Origin: Roseomonas aerilata DSM 19363
GTDB taxonomy: Bacteria; Pseudomonadota; Alphaproteobacteria; Acetobacterales; Acetobacteraceae
Length of the DNA: 64,000 bases
NCBI RefSeq assembly: GCF_000711725.1
Contig: NZ_JONP01000001.1
Span: 62,001 to 126,000 of the forward strand
Reading direction: 5' to 3'
Within the stretch, counting starts at the first letter, position 1. Every line of letters starts with the position of its first letter. A program made the position numbers and the translations under genes. This document shows, in pieces, positions 53,738-62,070 of the stretch. The notes under the pieces were generated by a model, which did no database searches, was not told where the DNA came from, and was given only the letters and a program-made list of their open reading frames with translations.

Positions 53738-54205
53738 ATGAACCGCAAGATCACCCTCTCGGCCCTCGCCGCCACGGCGGCACTCGGCGCCCTCGCGCTT
53801 CCCGCGCTCGCCCAGGGACGCGGCCCCGCCGACCCGGTGCCGCGGGGCCCCGGCGCCATGTTCCGAGCCGCCGACGCGAACGGCGACGGCCGCGTCACCA
53901 CCGACGAGGCCTGGTCCGCCCTTTCCGCCCGCTTCGCCGAGATGGACGCCGACAAGGACGGCGGCGTGACCTGGGAGGAGGCGCGCGCCTATTTCCAGGC
54001 CCATGGCCCCGCCCGCATGCAGCGCGCCGAGGCGCGCATGGAGGGCCGCGGACAGGGGGTCTTCCGCGCCCTCGACGCCGACCGGGACGGCAAGGTCACC
54101 CTCGTCGAGCTGCGCCCGGCCGCCGAGGCGATGTTCCGCGCCCGCGACGCGAACGGGGACGGCGCGCTGACGCAGGACGAGGTGGGCCCGCGCCATCGGC
54201 GCTGA
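53738..54205 (+). CDS. Exported EF-hand calcium-binding protein
   Basis: A 155-residue protein with a signal peptide (about 1-25, ending LPALAQ) and four EF-hand calcium loops. The loops begin at Asp46 (DANGDGRVTTDE), Asp70 (DADKDGGVTWEE), Asp113 (DADRDGKVTLVE) and Asp137 (DANGDGALTQDE). They are paired 1-2 and 3-4, separated by an Arg/Gln/Ala-rich linker. It is likely periplasmic and calcium-binding; the partner is unknown. AGGAG at about 53727 fits the ATG at 53738. Confidence 0.88.
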   Translation: MNRKITLSALAATAALGALALPALAQGRGPADPVPRGPGAMFRAADANGDGRVTTDEAWSALSARFAEMDADKDGGVTWEEARAYFQAHGPARMQRAEARMEGRGQGVFRALDADRDGKVTLVELRPAAEAMFRARDANGDGALTQDEVGPRHRR

Positions 54206-54275
54206 GACGCAACGCGGCCGGGGAAAAGAACCCCTCGGCCGCTCGTCGATCATGCTGGAGAAGGTGAGGGGGCGG

Positions 54276-54350
54276 TGGTGGGCGCGACAGGGATTGAACC
54301 TGTGACCCTTCGCGTGTGAAGCGAATGCTCTCCCGCTGAGCTACGCGCCC
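54276..54350 (-). tRNA. tRNA-Val (anticodon CAC)
   Basis: A 75-nt cloverleaf with encoded CCA (54278-54276). The acceptor stem GGGCGCG/CGCGCCC is perfect, the D-arm contains TAGCTCAGCGGGAGAGC, and the anticodon stem TTCGC/GCGAA encloses loop TTCACAC. The T-arm is CAGGTTCAATCCCTG. Anticodon CAC reads GUG valine codons. Confidence 0.97.
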
Positions 54351-54362
54351 TGATGGGGGCGG

Positions 54363-54390
54363 GATATCCCCGGGCACCCGGCCCTGTCAA
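54363..54390 (-). promoter_or_regulatory. Promoter of the tRNA-Val gene
   Basis: TTGACA (54390-54385), a 16-bp spacer and GATATC (54368-54363) end about 12 bp before the tRNA 5' end at 54350. A perfect -35 and correct placement support it. Confidence 0.6.
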
Positions 54391-54466
54391 CCCGTCGGCA
54401 ACCCGTCGCCCCTGGTCAAACGCGGGCGGCGCCACGATCTAGGGACCAGCAACGAAGAGGCCCCGC

Positions 54467-55282
54467 ATGAGCCCGGCCCGCCCGCCGCGATCCCTGCTTG
54501 CCGCCGCCCTGGCGATTCCGCTCGCCGCCCTCCAGCCCGCGCGGGCGGAGCCGATCGCCGCCACCTACACCGTTTACGCGGCGGGCGTGACGATCATGGA
54601 GCTGAACGCGGTGCTCGACATCACCGACACCGCCTACAGCGTTGAGTTCCGCACCCGCCTGCGCGGCGTCGCCTCCGCCTTCGGCAGCGGGGAGCTGGTC
54701 ACGCGGGTCGATGGCGTCTGGCAGGGCGACCACGCCCGCCCGCGCCGCTACATCTCCGAGGGATCGCTCCGCGGCGAGAGCCGCCGCACCGTCCTCGAGT
54801 GGCAGAACAACCAGCCCGTCATCCGCGCGATGGTGCCCCCCAACGACACGGAGCGCCTGCCCGTGCCCGAGGCGGAGCAGCGCGACACGATCGATAACCT
54901 CTCCGCCATCGCCCAGCTCGTCCGGCAGGTGCGCCGCGGCGGGCGCTGCGACGGCGCGGTGCGCGTCTATGACGGACGCCGCCTCTCCTCCATGGCCGCC
55001 GGCACCCAGGGGCGGGATTCCTTCGCACCGGCCCGCGACGAATGGTCCGGCATCGCGGTGAAATGCAGCTTCGAGGGCCGCTTCCTCGCCGGCTACCGCC
55101 GCGACGAGGACGTGGAGACCGCCCGCCGCCCGCAATACGGCACCGCCTGGCTCGGCGAGAGCGCGCCTGGCGGCCCCATCATCCCCGTGCGGATCGAGGC
55201 CGCCAGCCGCTGGTTCGGCACGATGAGCGCGCGCCTCTCCAGTGTCGGCCCGCCCGGCCGGGTGCGGCCGGTCGCGAACTAG
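54467..55282 (+). CDS. Exported DUF3108 protein
   Basis: A 271-residue protein with a signal peptide (about 1-27, ending ARA) and a beta-rich domain of the DUF3108 type. The start ATYTVYAAGVTIMELNAVL, FRTRLRGVASAFGSGELVT and GRRLSSMAAG fit. Two cysteines (CDGAVRVYDG and VKCSFEG) may pair in the periplasm. The function of the family is not established. It is convergent with the ModA-like gene, with 9 bp between them. Confidence 0.8.
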   Translation: MSPARPPRSLLAAALAIPLAALQPARAEPIAATYTVYAAGVTIMELNAVLDITDTAYSVEFRTRLRGVASAFGSGELVTRVDGVWQGDHARPRRYISEGSLRGESRRTVLEWQNNQPVIRAMVPPNDTERLPVPEAEQRDTIDNLSAIAQLVRQVRRGGRCDGAVRVYDGRRLSSMAAGTQGRDSFAPARDEWSGIAVKCSFEGRFLAGYRRDEDVETARRPQYGTAWLGESAPGGPIIPVRIEAASRWFGTMSARLSSVGPPGRVRPVAN

Positions 55283-55291
55283 GGTGTCTTC

Positions 55292-56056
55292 CTAAGGAGC
55301 GGCCGCTTCCGGCGGCTCCATCCCCCGCTCCCGCAGGATCGCCCGCCCGGCCTCGCCCGAGAGGCGCGCGAGAAAGCCCCGCGCCGCCTCCCGTGCATTC
55401 GGCGGCAGCCCGCCCGAATAGGCAGTATAGAGCTGAACCTCCGCCGGCAGCGGCCCCACCAGCACGGCGCCCTTCACCGGCAGGATCTCGCTGATCTGGT
55501 GGATCGCCAGCCCCGCCGAGCCGTCCAGCAGCCGCTCCGCCACCAGCCCGCCCGGCACCAGCACGCTCCGCCCGCGCATCTCCTCGGCGACGCCGAGGCG
55601 CCCGAGCAGCCAGGCCACATGCGCCCCGCTCGACCCGCCCGAGGCCGGGTCGATATAGGCGATCCGCGGTGCCGCCAGGATCGCCGCCCGCAGCGCCTCC
55701 ACCGTGCCGATCTCCGGCCACTGCGCGCCCTCGGCGACCGCGACACCAATGCCGACGCGCGCCAGCGGCACCGCCCCCTCCGCCACCTGCCCCGAGCGGG
55801 TGAGGGCGTTCATCTGCGCCGGCGGCACCACCAGCAGGTCGAAGCTCTCGCCCCCCGTCACCCGCCGGGCCAGCGCCCCGGCCGTGTCGTTGTCCACTAC
55901 CAGCCGGTGCCCGGTCTCGGCTTCCCAGGCGGGCGCCGCCGCCACCACGACGCCCTTGAAGGCGCCGGCCGTCAGCACCCGCACCTCGTCGGCCCGCGCG
56001 CCGCCGGCCACGAGCCCTGTCAGCAGCAATCCCAGGCTTACTGAACGCCACCCCAT
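55292..56056 (-). CDS. ModA-like periplasmic substrate-binding protein
   Basis: A 254-residue extracellular binding protein with a signal peptide (about 1-22, ending GARA) and a two-lobed fold like molybdate-binding proteins: VRVLTAGAFKGVVVAAAPAW, VDNDTAGALARRV, FDLLVVPPAQM and IAYIDPASGGSSG. Such ModA-like orphans also occur for other anions, so molybdate is not certain. ATG at 56056 is chosen because the signal peptide starts there. No permease or ATPase gene is adjacent. Confidence 0.8.
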   Translation of the reverse strand: MGWRSVSLGLLLTGLVAGGARADEVRVLTAGAFKGVVVAAAPAWEAETGHRLVVDNDTAGALARRVTGGESFDLLVVPPAQMNALTRSGQVAEGAVPLARVGIGVAVAEGAQWPEIGTVEALRAAILAAPRIAYIDPASGGSSGAHVAWLLGRLGVAEEMRGRSVLVPGGLVAERLLDGSAGLAIHQISEILPVKGAVLVGPLPAEVQLYTAYSGGLPPNAREAARGFLARLSGEAGRAILRERGMEPPEAAAP

Positions 56057-56102
56057 GCCGCCGTCTCCCCGTTGCCTGCCCGGCGGGATCATGCGGCGCG
56101 GT

Positions 56103-56753
56103 TCACCCCCTCGCCAGCCCCGCGAGCACCGCCGGCAGTTCGGCCGGCCCCGCCACTACCGGCGCGCCCTCCGCCATTTCCGGCCCGCCATAGCCCCAGG
56201 CCGCGAAGACGGGCGCGATCCCCGCCGCCTTGGCCGCCCGCGTGTCGTTGTGGTGGTCCCCCACCAGCACGGCGCGCGCGGCCTCGCCCCCCATCCGGGC
56301 GAGCAGCCCCAGCGGGTGCCCCGGATGCGGCTTCCTCACGGGGAAGCTGTCCCCCCCGCCCACGGCCTCCACCAGCGGCGAGAGGCCGAGGCCGTCGAGC
56401 ACGATCAGCGCCGCCCGCTCCGGCTTGTTCGTGCAGACCGCGATCCGCCACCCCCCGTCCCGCAGGGCCGCCAGCACCTCGGGGATCCCCTCGAAGGGCC
56501 GGGTCTCGTCCGCCGCATGGGCCTCATAGTCCACCAGGAACTCCGCAACCGTCTCGGGCGAGGCCTCCAGCCCCCGCGCCGCGCAGGCCCGCTGCACCAG
56601 GACCTGCACCCCATCCCCGATCATCGCCCAGACCTCCGGGCGGGAGAATCCAGGCCGCCCCAGCCGCGCCATCATGCGGTCGAGGGCGGAATGAAGGTCG
56701 GGCGCGCTGTCGATCAGCGTACCGTCGAGGTCAAACAGGGCGATGCGTTCCAT
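56103..56753 (-). CDS. gph: HAD-family phosphoglycolate phosphatase-like hydrolase
   Basis: A 216-residue HAD hydrolase with motif I FDLDGTLIDS (nucleophile Asp8, acid Asp10), motif II CTNKPE, a Lys in FPVRKPHPG, and motif IV VGDHHNDTRAAKAAG. The helical cap lies at about 18-85. Phosphoglycolate phosphatase is the likely role, and placement beside glmU is common in related genomes. Other small phosphosugars cannot be excluded. It is divergent from glmU, with 92 bp between starts. Confidence 0.87.
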   Translation of the reverse strand: MERIALFDLDGTLIDSAPDLHSALDRMMARLGRPGFSRPEVWAMIGDGVQVLVQRACAARGLEASPETVAEFLVDYEAHAADETRPFEGIPEVLAALRDGGWRIAVCTNKPERAALIVLDGLGLSPLVEAVGGGDSFPVRKPHPGHPLGLLARMGGEAARAVLVGDHHNDTRAAKAAGIAPVFAAWGYGGPEMAEGAPVVAGPAELPAVLAGLARG

Positions 56754-56845
56754 CCCCGCCCCATGCCACCCCCGATTCCGGACCGCAACGGGAGTTGACC
56801 GGCCACGGCCTTGCGGAACGGCCGCGGCGCAGGCTTAACGCCCCC

Positions 56846-58183
56846 ATGACACGGGCTGCCATCCTCCTCGCCGCCGGGCTCGGCACCCGCATGCGCTCCA
56901 CCCTGCCGAAAGCCATGCACCCCATCGCGGGGCGGCCCATGCTGCGCCACCTCATCGCCGCCTGCGAGGAGGTCTTCGACCGAATCGTCGTCGTCACCGG
57001 CCCGGACATGCCCGCGTTGGAAAAGGCCGCCGCGCCCCACGCGACCGTGATCCAGCACGACCGCCTGGGCACCGGCCACGCCGCCCTCCAGGCCGCCCCC
57101 CTGCTGGAGGGGCTGAACGGCGATGTCGCCGTCCTCTACGCTGACAACCCCCTCATCACCGCGGAAACCCTCCGCCGCCTGCTCGAAGCGCGGGAGGGCG
57201 CGGACCTCGCCCTCCTCGCCATGCGCCCGGCCGACCCCGCCCGCTACGGCCGCGTCCTGCCGCACGAGGACGGCGGCATCTCCCGCATCGTGGAGTGGAA
57301 GGACGCGACCGAAGCCGAGCGCGCCGTCACCCTCTGCAATGTCGGCGTCATCTGCGCCCCCGGCGCCCAGCTCTTCCCCTGGCTGCGCGCCCTCACCAAC
57401 AGCAACGCGGCGGGGGAATACTACCTCACCGACACGGTCGCCGCCGCCCGCGCCGCCGGCTTCCGCGCCGTCGCCGTCGAGGCCGACGAGGCGGAGTGCC
57501 GCGGGATCAACTCTCGCATTGAGCTCGCCGCCGCCGAGGCCGTCGTCCAGGCCCGCCTGCGCGAGGCCGCCATGGCCAATGGCGCCACCCTCATCCGCCC
57601 CGAGAGCGTGACGCTGAGCTTCGACACGAAGCTCGGCCAGGACGTGACGGTCGGCCCCGACGTCGTCTTCGCCCCCGGCGTGACCGTGGAGGACGAGGTC
57701 GAGATTCGCGCCTTCTCCCACCTTGAGGGCTGCACCGTCCGCCGGGGCGCCACCATCGGTCCCTTCGCCCGCCTGCGCCCAGGCACGGAGGTCGGTCCCC
57801 GCGCCCATGTCGGCAACTTCGTAGAGCTGAAGGCCACCACCCTGGGGGAGGGTGCGAAGGCGAACCACCTCTCCTATATCGGAGACGCCACGATCGGCGC
57901 GGCCACCAACATCGGCGCCGGCACCATCACCTGCAACTACGATGGCTTCGCCAAGCACCGGACGGTGGTGGGGCAGGGGGTCTTCATCGGCTCCAACGCT
58001 ACCCTCGTCGCCCCGCTCACCCTTGGGGACGGCGCCTTCGTGGCGGCGGGCTCCACGATCACCACGCCCGTTCCCCCGGACGCCATGGCCTTCGGCCGCG
58101 CCCGGCAGGAACAAAAAGAAGGTCGCGCCGCGACCTTTCGTCTCGAAAGACGTTCCCTCTCCGTAAAGAAGGAGCAGCGCTAA
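56846..58183 (+). CDS. glmU: GlmU, bifunctional GlcN-1-P acetyltransferase/uridylyltransferase
   Basis: Makes UDP-GlcNAc for peptidoglycan and lipopolysaccharide. The 445 residues comprise an N-terminal nucleotidyltransferase domain (ILLAAGLGTRMRSTLPKAMH at about 6-25, then QHDRLGTGHA) and a left-handed beta-helix (about 250-430). The acetyltransferase site lies in NFVELKATTLGEGAKANHLS and TITCNYDGFAKHRT. ATG at 56846 is chosen because the conserved pyrophosphorylase motif begins just after it. The stop TAA is followed immediately by the glmS ATG. Confidence 0.96.
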   Translation: MTRAAILLAAGLGTRMRSTLPKAMHPIAGRPMLRHLIAACEEVFDRIVVVTGPDMPALEKAAAPHATVIQHDRLGTGHAALQAAPLLEGLNGDVAVLYADNPLITAETLRRLLEAREGADLALLAMRPADPARYGRVLPHEDGGISRIVEWKDATEAERAVTLCNVGVICAPGAQLFPWLRALTNSNAAGEYYLTDTVAAARAAGFRAVAVEADEAECRGINSRIELAAAEAVVQARLREAAMANGATLIRPESVTLSFDTKLGQDVTVGPDVVFAPGVTVEDEVEIRAFSHLEGCTVRRGATIGPFARLRPGTEVGPRAHVGNFVELKATTLGEGAKANHLSYIGDATIGAATNIGAGTITCNYDGFAKHRTVVGQGVFIGSNATLVAPLTLGDGAFVAAGSTITTPVPPDAMAFGRARQEQKEGRAATFRLERRSLSVKKEQR

Positions 58184-60007
58184 ATGTGCGGCATCGTCGG
58201 CGTCGTCGGTCAGGTCGAGGCGGCCCCCCGCCTCCTGGAAGCCCTCCGCCGGCTGGAATACCGCGGCTATGACAGCGCGGGCATCGCAACCCTCGTGAAC
58301 GGCCATGTCGAGCGGCGCCGTGCCGAGGGCAAGCTGGTCAACCTGGCCAACGTGCTCGAACAGGACCCTCTGCCCGGCACCACCGGCATCGGCCACACGC
58401 GCTGGGCCACCCACGGCGCGCCCACCACGCGCAACGCCCACCCGCATGGCACCGCCCGCGTCTCGATCGTCCATAACGGCATCATCGAGAACCACGCCGA
58501 GCTCCGCTCCGAGCTGGAGGGCGAGGGCGCCGAGTTCGAGACCGAGACCGACACCGAGACCTTCGCCCGCCTGGTGGACCACCACCTCGCCCGCGGCGAC
58601 AGCCCGGAGATCGCCTTCTCGGGCGCCCTGAAGCGCGTCCACGGCGCCTTCGCCCTCGCCGCCGTCTTCGCCGGCCACCCGCGCAAGCTGCTGGTGGCCC
58701 GCCAGGGCGCCCCGCTGGCCATCGGCTACGGCGACGGCGAGATGTTCGTCGGCTCCGACGCCCTTGCCCTCGCCCCGCTCACCCGCCGCATCGCCTACCT
58801 GGACGAGGGCGACTGGGCCGTGGTCGGCGACGCCGACGCCCAGGTCTTCGACGTGCAGGACAACCCCGTCCAGCGCGCCGTGAAGGTGACCGCCTTCTCG
58901 GGCGCCGCCATCGGCAAGGGCAACTACCGCCACTTCATGGAGAAGGAGCTGCACGAGCACCCCGCGGTGATCGGCGACACGCTCCAGCAGTATGTGGACC
59001 CGGCCTCCCGCGCGGTCGCCCGCCCGGCGCTGCCCTTCGACCCCGCGACGCTGCCCCGCCTCTGGCTCTCGGGCTGCGGCTCCGCCTTCCTCGTCGGCCA
59101 GACCGCCCGCTACTGGTTCGAGACCCTCGCCCGCCTGCCCACCGATTGCGACGTGGCGAGCGAGCTGCGCTACCGCGACCCGCCGCTGACCGAGGGCGGG
59201 GCCGCCATGTTCGTCTCCCAGTCCGGCGAGACCGCGGACAACCTCGCCGCCATGAAGCTGCTGCGCGCCGGCGGCCAGTCCCTCGTCTCGATCGTGAACG
59301 TGCCCGAGAGCAGCATGGCCCGAGAGAGCGACGCGACGCTCATGACGGTCGCCGGCCCCGAGATCAGCGTCGCCTCCACCAAGGCCTTCACCGCCCAGCT
59401 CTCGGTCATGGCCTGCCTCGCGATCAACTTCGCCCGCGCCCGTGGCGCCATCGACGCGGCGGAGGAGGCCCGCCTCACCCACGCGCTGCTGGAAGTGCCC
59501 GAGCACGCCGCGAAGATCCTCGACGCCACCTCCGAGATCGAGGCGGTCGCCGCCGACATCCTCGACGCCCGCGATGTCCTCTACCTCGCCCGCGGCAGCC
59601 TCTTCCCCATCGCGATGGAGGGCGCGCTCAAGCTGAAGGAGATCTCCTACATCCACGCCGAGGGCTATGCCGCCGGCGAGATGAAGCACGGCCCGATCGC
59701 GCTGATCGATTCCAAGGTGCCGGTGATCGCCCTCTGCCCGAGCGGCCCGCTCTTCGAGAAGACGGCCTCCAACCTTCAGGAAGCCGCGGCCCGCGGCGGC
59801 CGCATCATCGCCTTCACCGATGAGGAGGGCGCGGTCGCCCTCCGCCGCTTCGCCTCCCGCGTCGTCGTGCTGCCGAAGGTCGATCCCTTCGTCGCGCCCA
59901 TCCTGCACACCATCCCCGTGCAGATGCTCGCCTACTACGTCGCGGTGCTGAAGGGCACGGACGTGGACCAGCCGCGCAATCTCGCGAAGGCCGTGACAGT
60001 CGAGTAA
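58184..60007 (+). CDS. glmS: GlmS, glutamine-fructose-6-phosphate aminotransferase
   Basis: First committed step of hexosamine synthesis: fructose-6-P plus glutamine to glucosamine-6-P. The 607 residues have the N-terminal nucleophile Cys2 (MCGIVGVVGQ) and a glutaminase domain (about 1-230; TRWATHGAPTTRNAHPH). Two SIS sugar-isomerase domains follow (GCGSAFLVGQTARYW; SQSGETADNL), with the C-terminal LAYYVAVLKGTDVDQPRNLA. It directly abuts glmU and uses AAGGAG inside the glmU end. The pair forms the UDP-GlcNAc operon. Confidence 0.97.
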   Translation: MCGIVGVVGQVEAAPRLLEALRRLEYRGYDSAGIATLVNGHVERRRAEGKLVNLANVLEQDPLPGTTGIGHTRWATHGAPTTRNAHPHGTARVSIVHNGIIENHAELRSELEGEGAEFETETDTETFARLVDHHLARGDSPEIAFSGALKRVHGAFALAAVFAGHPRKLLVARQGAPLAIGYGDGEMFVGSDALALAPLTRRIAYLDEGDWAVVGDADAQVFDVQDNPVQRAVKVTAFSGAAIGKGNYRHFMEKELHEHPAVIGDTLQQYVDPASRAVARPALPFDPATLPRLWLSGCGSAFLVGQTARYWFETLARLPTDCDVASELRYRDPPLTEGGAAMFVSQSGETADNLAAMKLLRAGGQSLVSIVNVPESSMARESDATLMTVAGPEISVASTKAFTAQLSVMACLAINFARARGAIDAAEEARLTHALLEVPEHAAKILDATSEIEAVAADILDARDVLYLARGSLFPIAMEGALKLKEISYIHAEGYAAGEMKHGPIALIDSKVPVIALCPSGPLFEKTASNLQEAAARGGRIIAFTDEEGAVALRRFASRVVVLPKVDPFVAPILHTIPVQMLAYYVAVLKGTDVDQPRNLAKAVTVE

Positions 60008-60130
60008 TCCGCGCCCGTCGCGCGTTGTGCCCGTCCGCCGGCGGGCGTATCGGGAAGGGGAACTGTCCGGCCGCGTGGATGCAAATCCCGCGGCCGCCGC
60101 CCCCGTCTGGCCCAGGAGTCCGGCCATCCC

Positions 60131-61414
60131 ATGAGCCAGACCGCGCTCGCTACCTCCACCAGCGCCCCCGCCGCCACGGCCCCGGGCAACACAGGGGGCA
60201 GCGCAGGCGGCACTGCCTTTACTGTGCTGCTCTCGCTCAGCTTCTGCCACCTGCTGAACGACATGATCCAGTCGCTCGTGCCGGCCCTCTACCCCATCCT
60301 GAAGGCCAACTACGCCCTTGATTTTGGCCAGATCGGCCTCATCACGCTCGCCTTCCAGTTCACGGCCTCGCTGCTCCAGCCGCTTGTCGGCCTCGTCACG
60401 GACCGGCGGCCGATGCCCTACTCGCTGCCAGTCGGCATGGCCTCCACGCTCGTCGGGCTGCTCGTCCTTTCCCAGGCCTCCAGCTACCCTGTCATCCTCA
60501 TGGCCGCCGCCCTCATCGGCATCGGCTCCTCGGTCTTCCACCCTGAGTCCTCGCGCGTCGCCCGGCTCGCCTCGGGCGGGCGCTTCGGCCTCGCGCAATC
60601 CCTCTTCCAGATGGGCGGCAATTTCGGCCAGGCGATCGGCCCGCTGCTGGCGGCCTTCGTCGTGGCCCCGCGCGGGCAGGGCAGCGTTGCCTGGTTCTCG
60701 GCCGCCGCGCTGCTCGGGATGGTCGTGCTGTTTCGCGTCGGCGGCTGGTACGCGCGCAACCGGCAGACGGCAATGCCGCGTGGACGCCGCGCGGGAAGCG
60801 GCGCCACCGTCGAGCTGCCGCGCAAGCGAGTCACCTTCGCCATCGCCGTGCTAGTGATGCTGCTCTTCTCGAAGAACGTCTACACGGCCAGCCTCAGCTC
60901 CTACTACACCTTCTATCTCATCAACCGCTTCGGCCTCTCGGTGCAGTCGGCGCAGGTGCTGCTCTTCGTCTATCTCGGCGCGGTCGTCATCGGCGGGCTC
61001 GCGGGCGGCGCGGTGGGGGACAAGATCGGCCGCTTGCCGGTGATCTGGTTCTCCATCCTCGGCGCGCTGCCCTTCACCCTCGCGCTGCCCTATGTCGGGC
61101 TGGTGCCCACGGTGGTGCTGACGGTGGTCATCGGCCTCATCATGTCCTCCTCCTTCTCCGCCATCCTCGTCTATGCGCAGGAATTGCTGCCGGGGAAGGT
61201 AGGGCTGGTGGCCGGGCTGTTCTTCGGCCTCTCCTTCGGCCTGGGCGGCCTCGGTGCCGCCGCGCTCGGCGAACTGGCTGATAGCATCGGCATCGACGCC
61301 GTCTATCGCCTCTGCTCCTTCCTGCCCTTCCTTGGCCTGCTCACTGCGCTCCTGCCGAACGTGGAGGGGCGCGCGGCCCCGGCCTGGGTCACGCGCCTAC
61401 GCCGGCGCGGGTAG
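60131..61414 (+). CDS. MFS transporter of the Fsr (fosmidomycin resistance) type
   Basis: A 427-residue major facilitator with 12 predicted membrane segments. It resembles the Fsr group: SLSFCHLLNDMIQSLVPALY near the first helix, TDRRPMPYSL after helix 2, GSSVFHPESSRVARLASGGR in the middle, and AILVYAQELLPGKVGLVAGL near the end. The N-terminal 28 residues are Ala/Gly/Thr-rich. Family members export antibiotics or metabolites; fosmidomycin itself is only the name-giving substrate. It lies 123 bp after glmS. Confidence 0.86.
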   Translation: MSQTALATSTSAPAATAPGNTGGSAGGTAFTVLLSLSFCHLLNDMIQSLVPALYPILKANYALDFGQIGLITLAFQFTASLLQPLVGLVTDRRPMPYSLPVGMASTLVGLLVLSQASSYPVILMAAALIGIGSSVFHPESSRVARLASGGRFGLAQSLFQMGGNFGQAIGPLLAAFVVAPRGQGSVAWFSAAALLGMVVLFRVGGWYARNRQTAMPRGRRAGSGATVELPRKRVTFAIAVLVMLLFSKNVYTASLSSYYTFYLINRFGLSVQSAQVLLFVYLGAVVIGGLAGGAVGDKIGRLPVIWFSILGALPFTLALPYVGLVPTVVLTVVIGLIMSSSFSAILVYAQELLPGKVGLVAGLFFGLSFGLGGLGAAALGELADSIGIDAVYRLCSFLPFLGLLTALLPNVEGRAAPAWVTRLRRRG

Positions 61415-61568
61415 AGGGTCTTGTCGGCCGATCCAACGACCTGAAACCGCGGTCTCATCGGCCACCCTTTGCGCCCTGCAAGCACGATGTTTAGATGCCC
61501 CCGCGCTCCAGCCTCCGCGTGGATCGGACGCGATGCCCGGCTGCTGGCGGCGCAGGGAAGGAACTGCC

Positions 61569-62045
61569 ATGGCCGCCAGGAACACCGTCTGCCTCTGGTA
61601 CGACAAGGACGCCGAAGCGGCCGCCCGCTTCTACGTCGAGACCTTCCCGGACAGCACGATGGGAGCCATCCACCGGGCGCCGGCCGATTACCCCTCGGGA
61701 AAGGCGGGCGACGTCCTGACGGTCGAGTTCACGGTGGCCGGCATTCCCTGCATCGGCCTGAATGGCGGTCCCACCTTCCGGCACAGCGAGGCCTTCTCCT
61801 TCCAGATCGCGACGGAAGACCAGGCGGAAACCGATCGCCTCTGGAACGCCATCGTCGGCAACGGCGGGCAGGAAAGTGCCTGCGGTTGGTGCAAGGATCG
61901 CTGGGGCCTCTCGTGGCAGATCACGCCGCGCGCGCTCACCGCGGCGATCGCGGCCGGCGGCGAGGAGGCGAAGCGCGCCTTCGCGGCCATGATGACCATG
62001 CGCAAGATCGACGTCGCGGCGATCGAGGCGGCCCGGCGCGGCTGA
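61569..62045 (+). CDS. PhnB-like VOC family protein
   Basis: A 158-residue VOC-fold protein of the PhnB/3-demethylubiquinone methyltransferase-like group (name only; methyltransferase activity is unproven). Seen are NTVCLWYDKDAEAAARFYVE, FPDSTMGAIHRAP, EAFSFQIATEDQAETDRLW and the CGWCKDRWGLSWQI segment. The last is the typical G-W-x-x-D-x-W-G-x-x-W-Q pattern. ATG at 61569 is preceded by GGGAAGGAA. The substrate is unknown. Confidence 0.88.
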   Translation: MAARNTVCLWYDKDAEAAARFYVETFPDSTMGAIHRAPADYPSGKAGDVLTVEFTVAGIPCIGLNGGPTFRHSEAFSFQIATEDQAETDRLWNAIVGNGGQESACGWCKDRWGLSWQITPRALTAAIAAGGEEAKRAFAAMMTMRKIDVAAIEAARRG

Positions 62046-62070
62046 CGACGCGCCGGGCCGCTCCGGTCCG

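Noticed and set aside
56714-60598. A 1294-codon open frame antisense to glmU-glmS
   Set aside because: It is a GC-skew shadow: the opposite strand encodes two unmistakable enzymes, and the antisense product is a repetitive Gly/Ala/Asp/Val/His-rich chain with no domain.
60131-61414. Fosmidomycin resistance gene as an antibiotic-resistance finding
   Set aside because: The Fsr family name reflects one member; this chromosomal MFS gene has no resistance context and its substrate is unknown.
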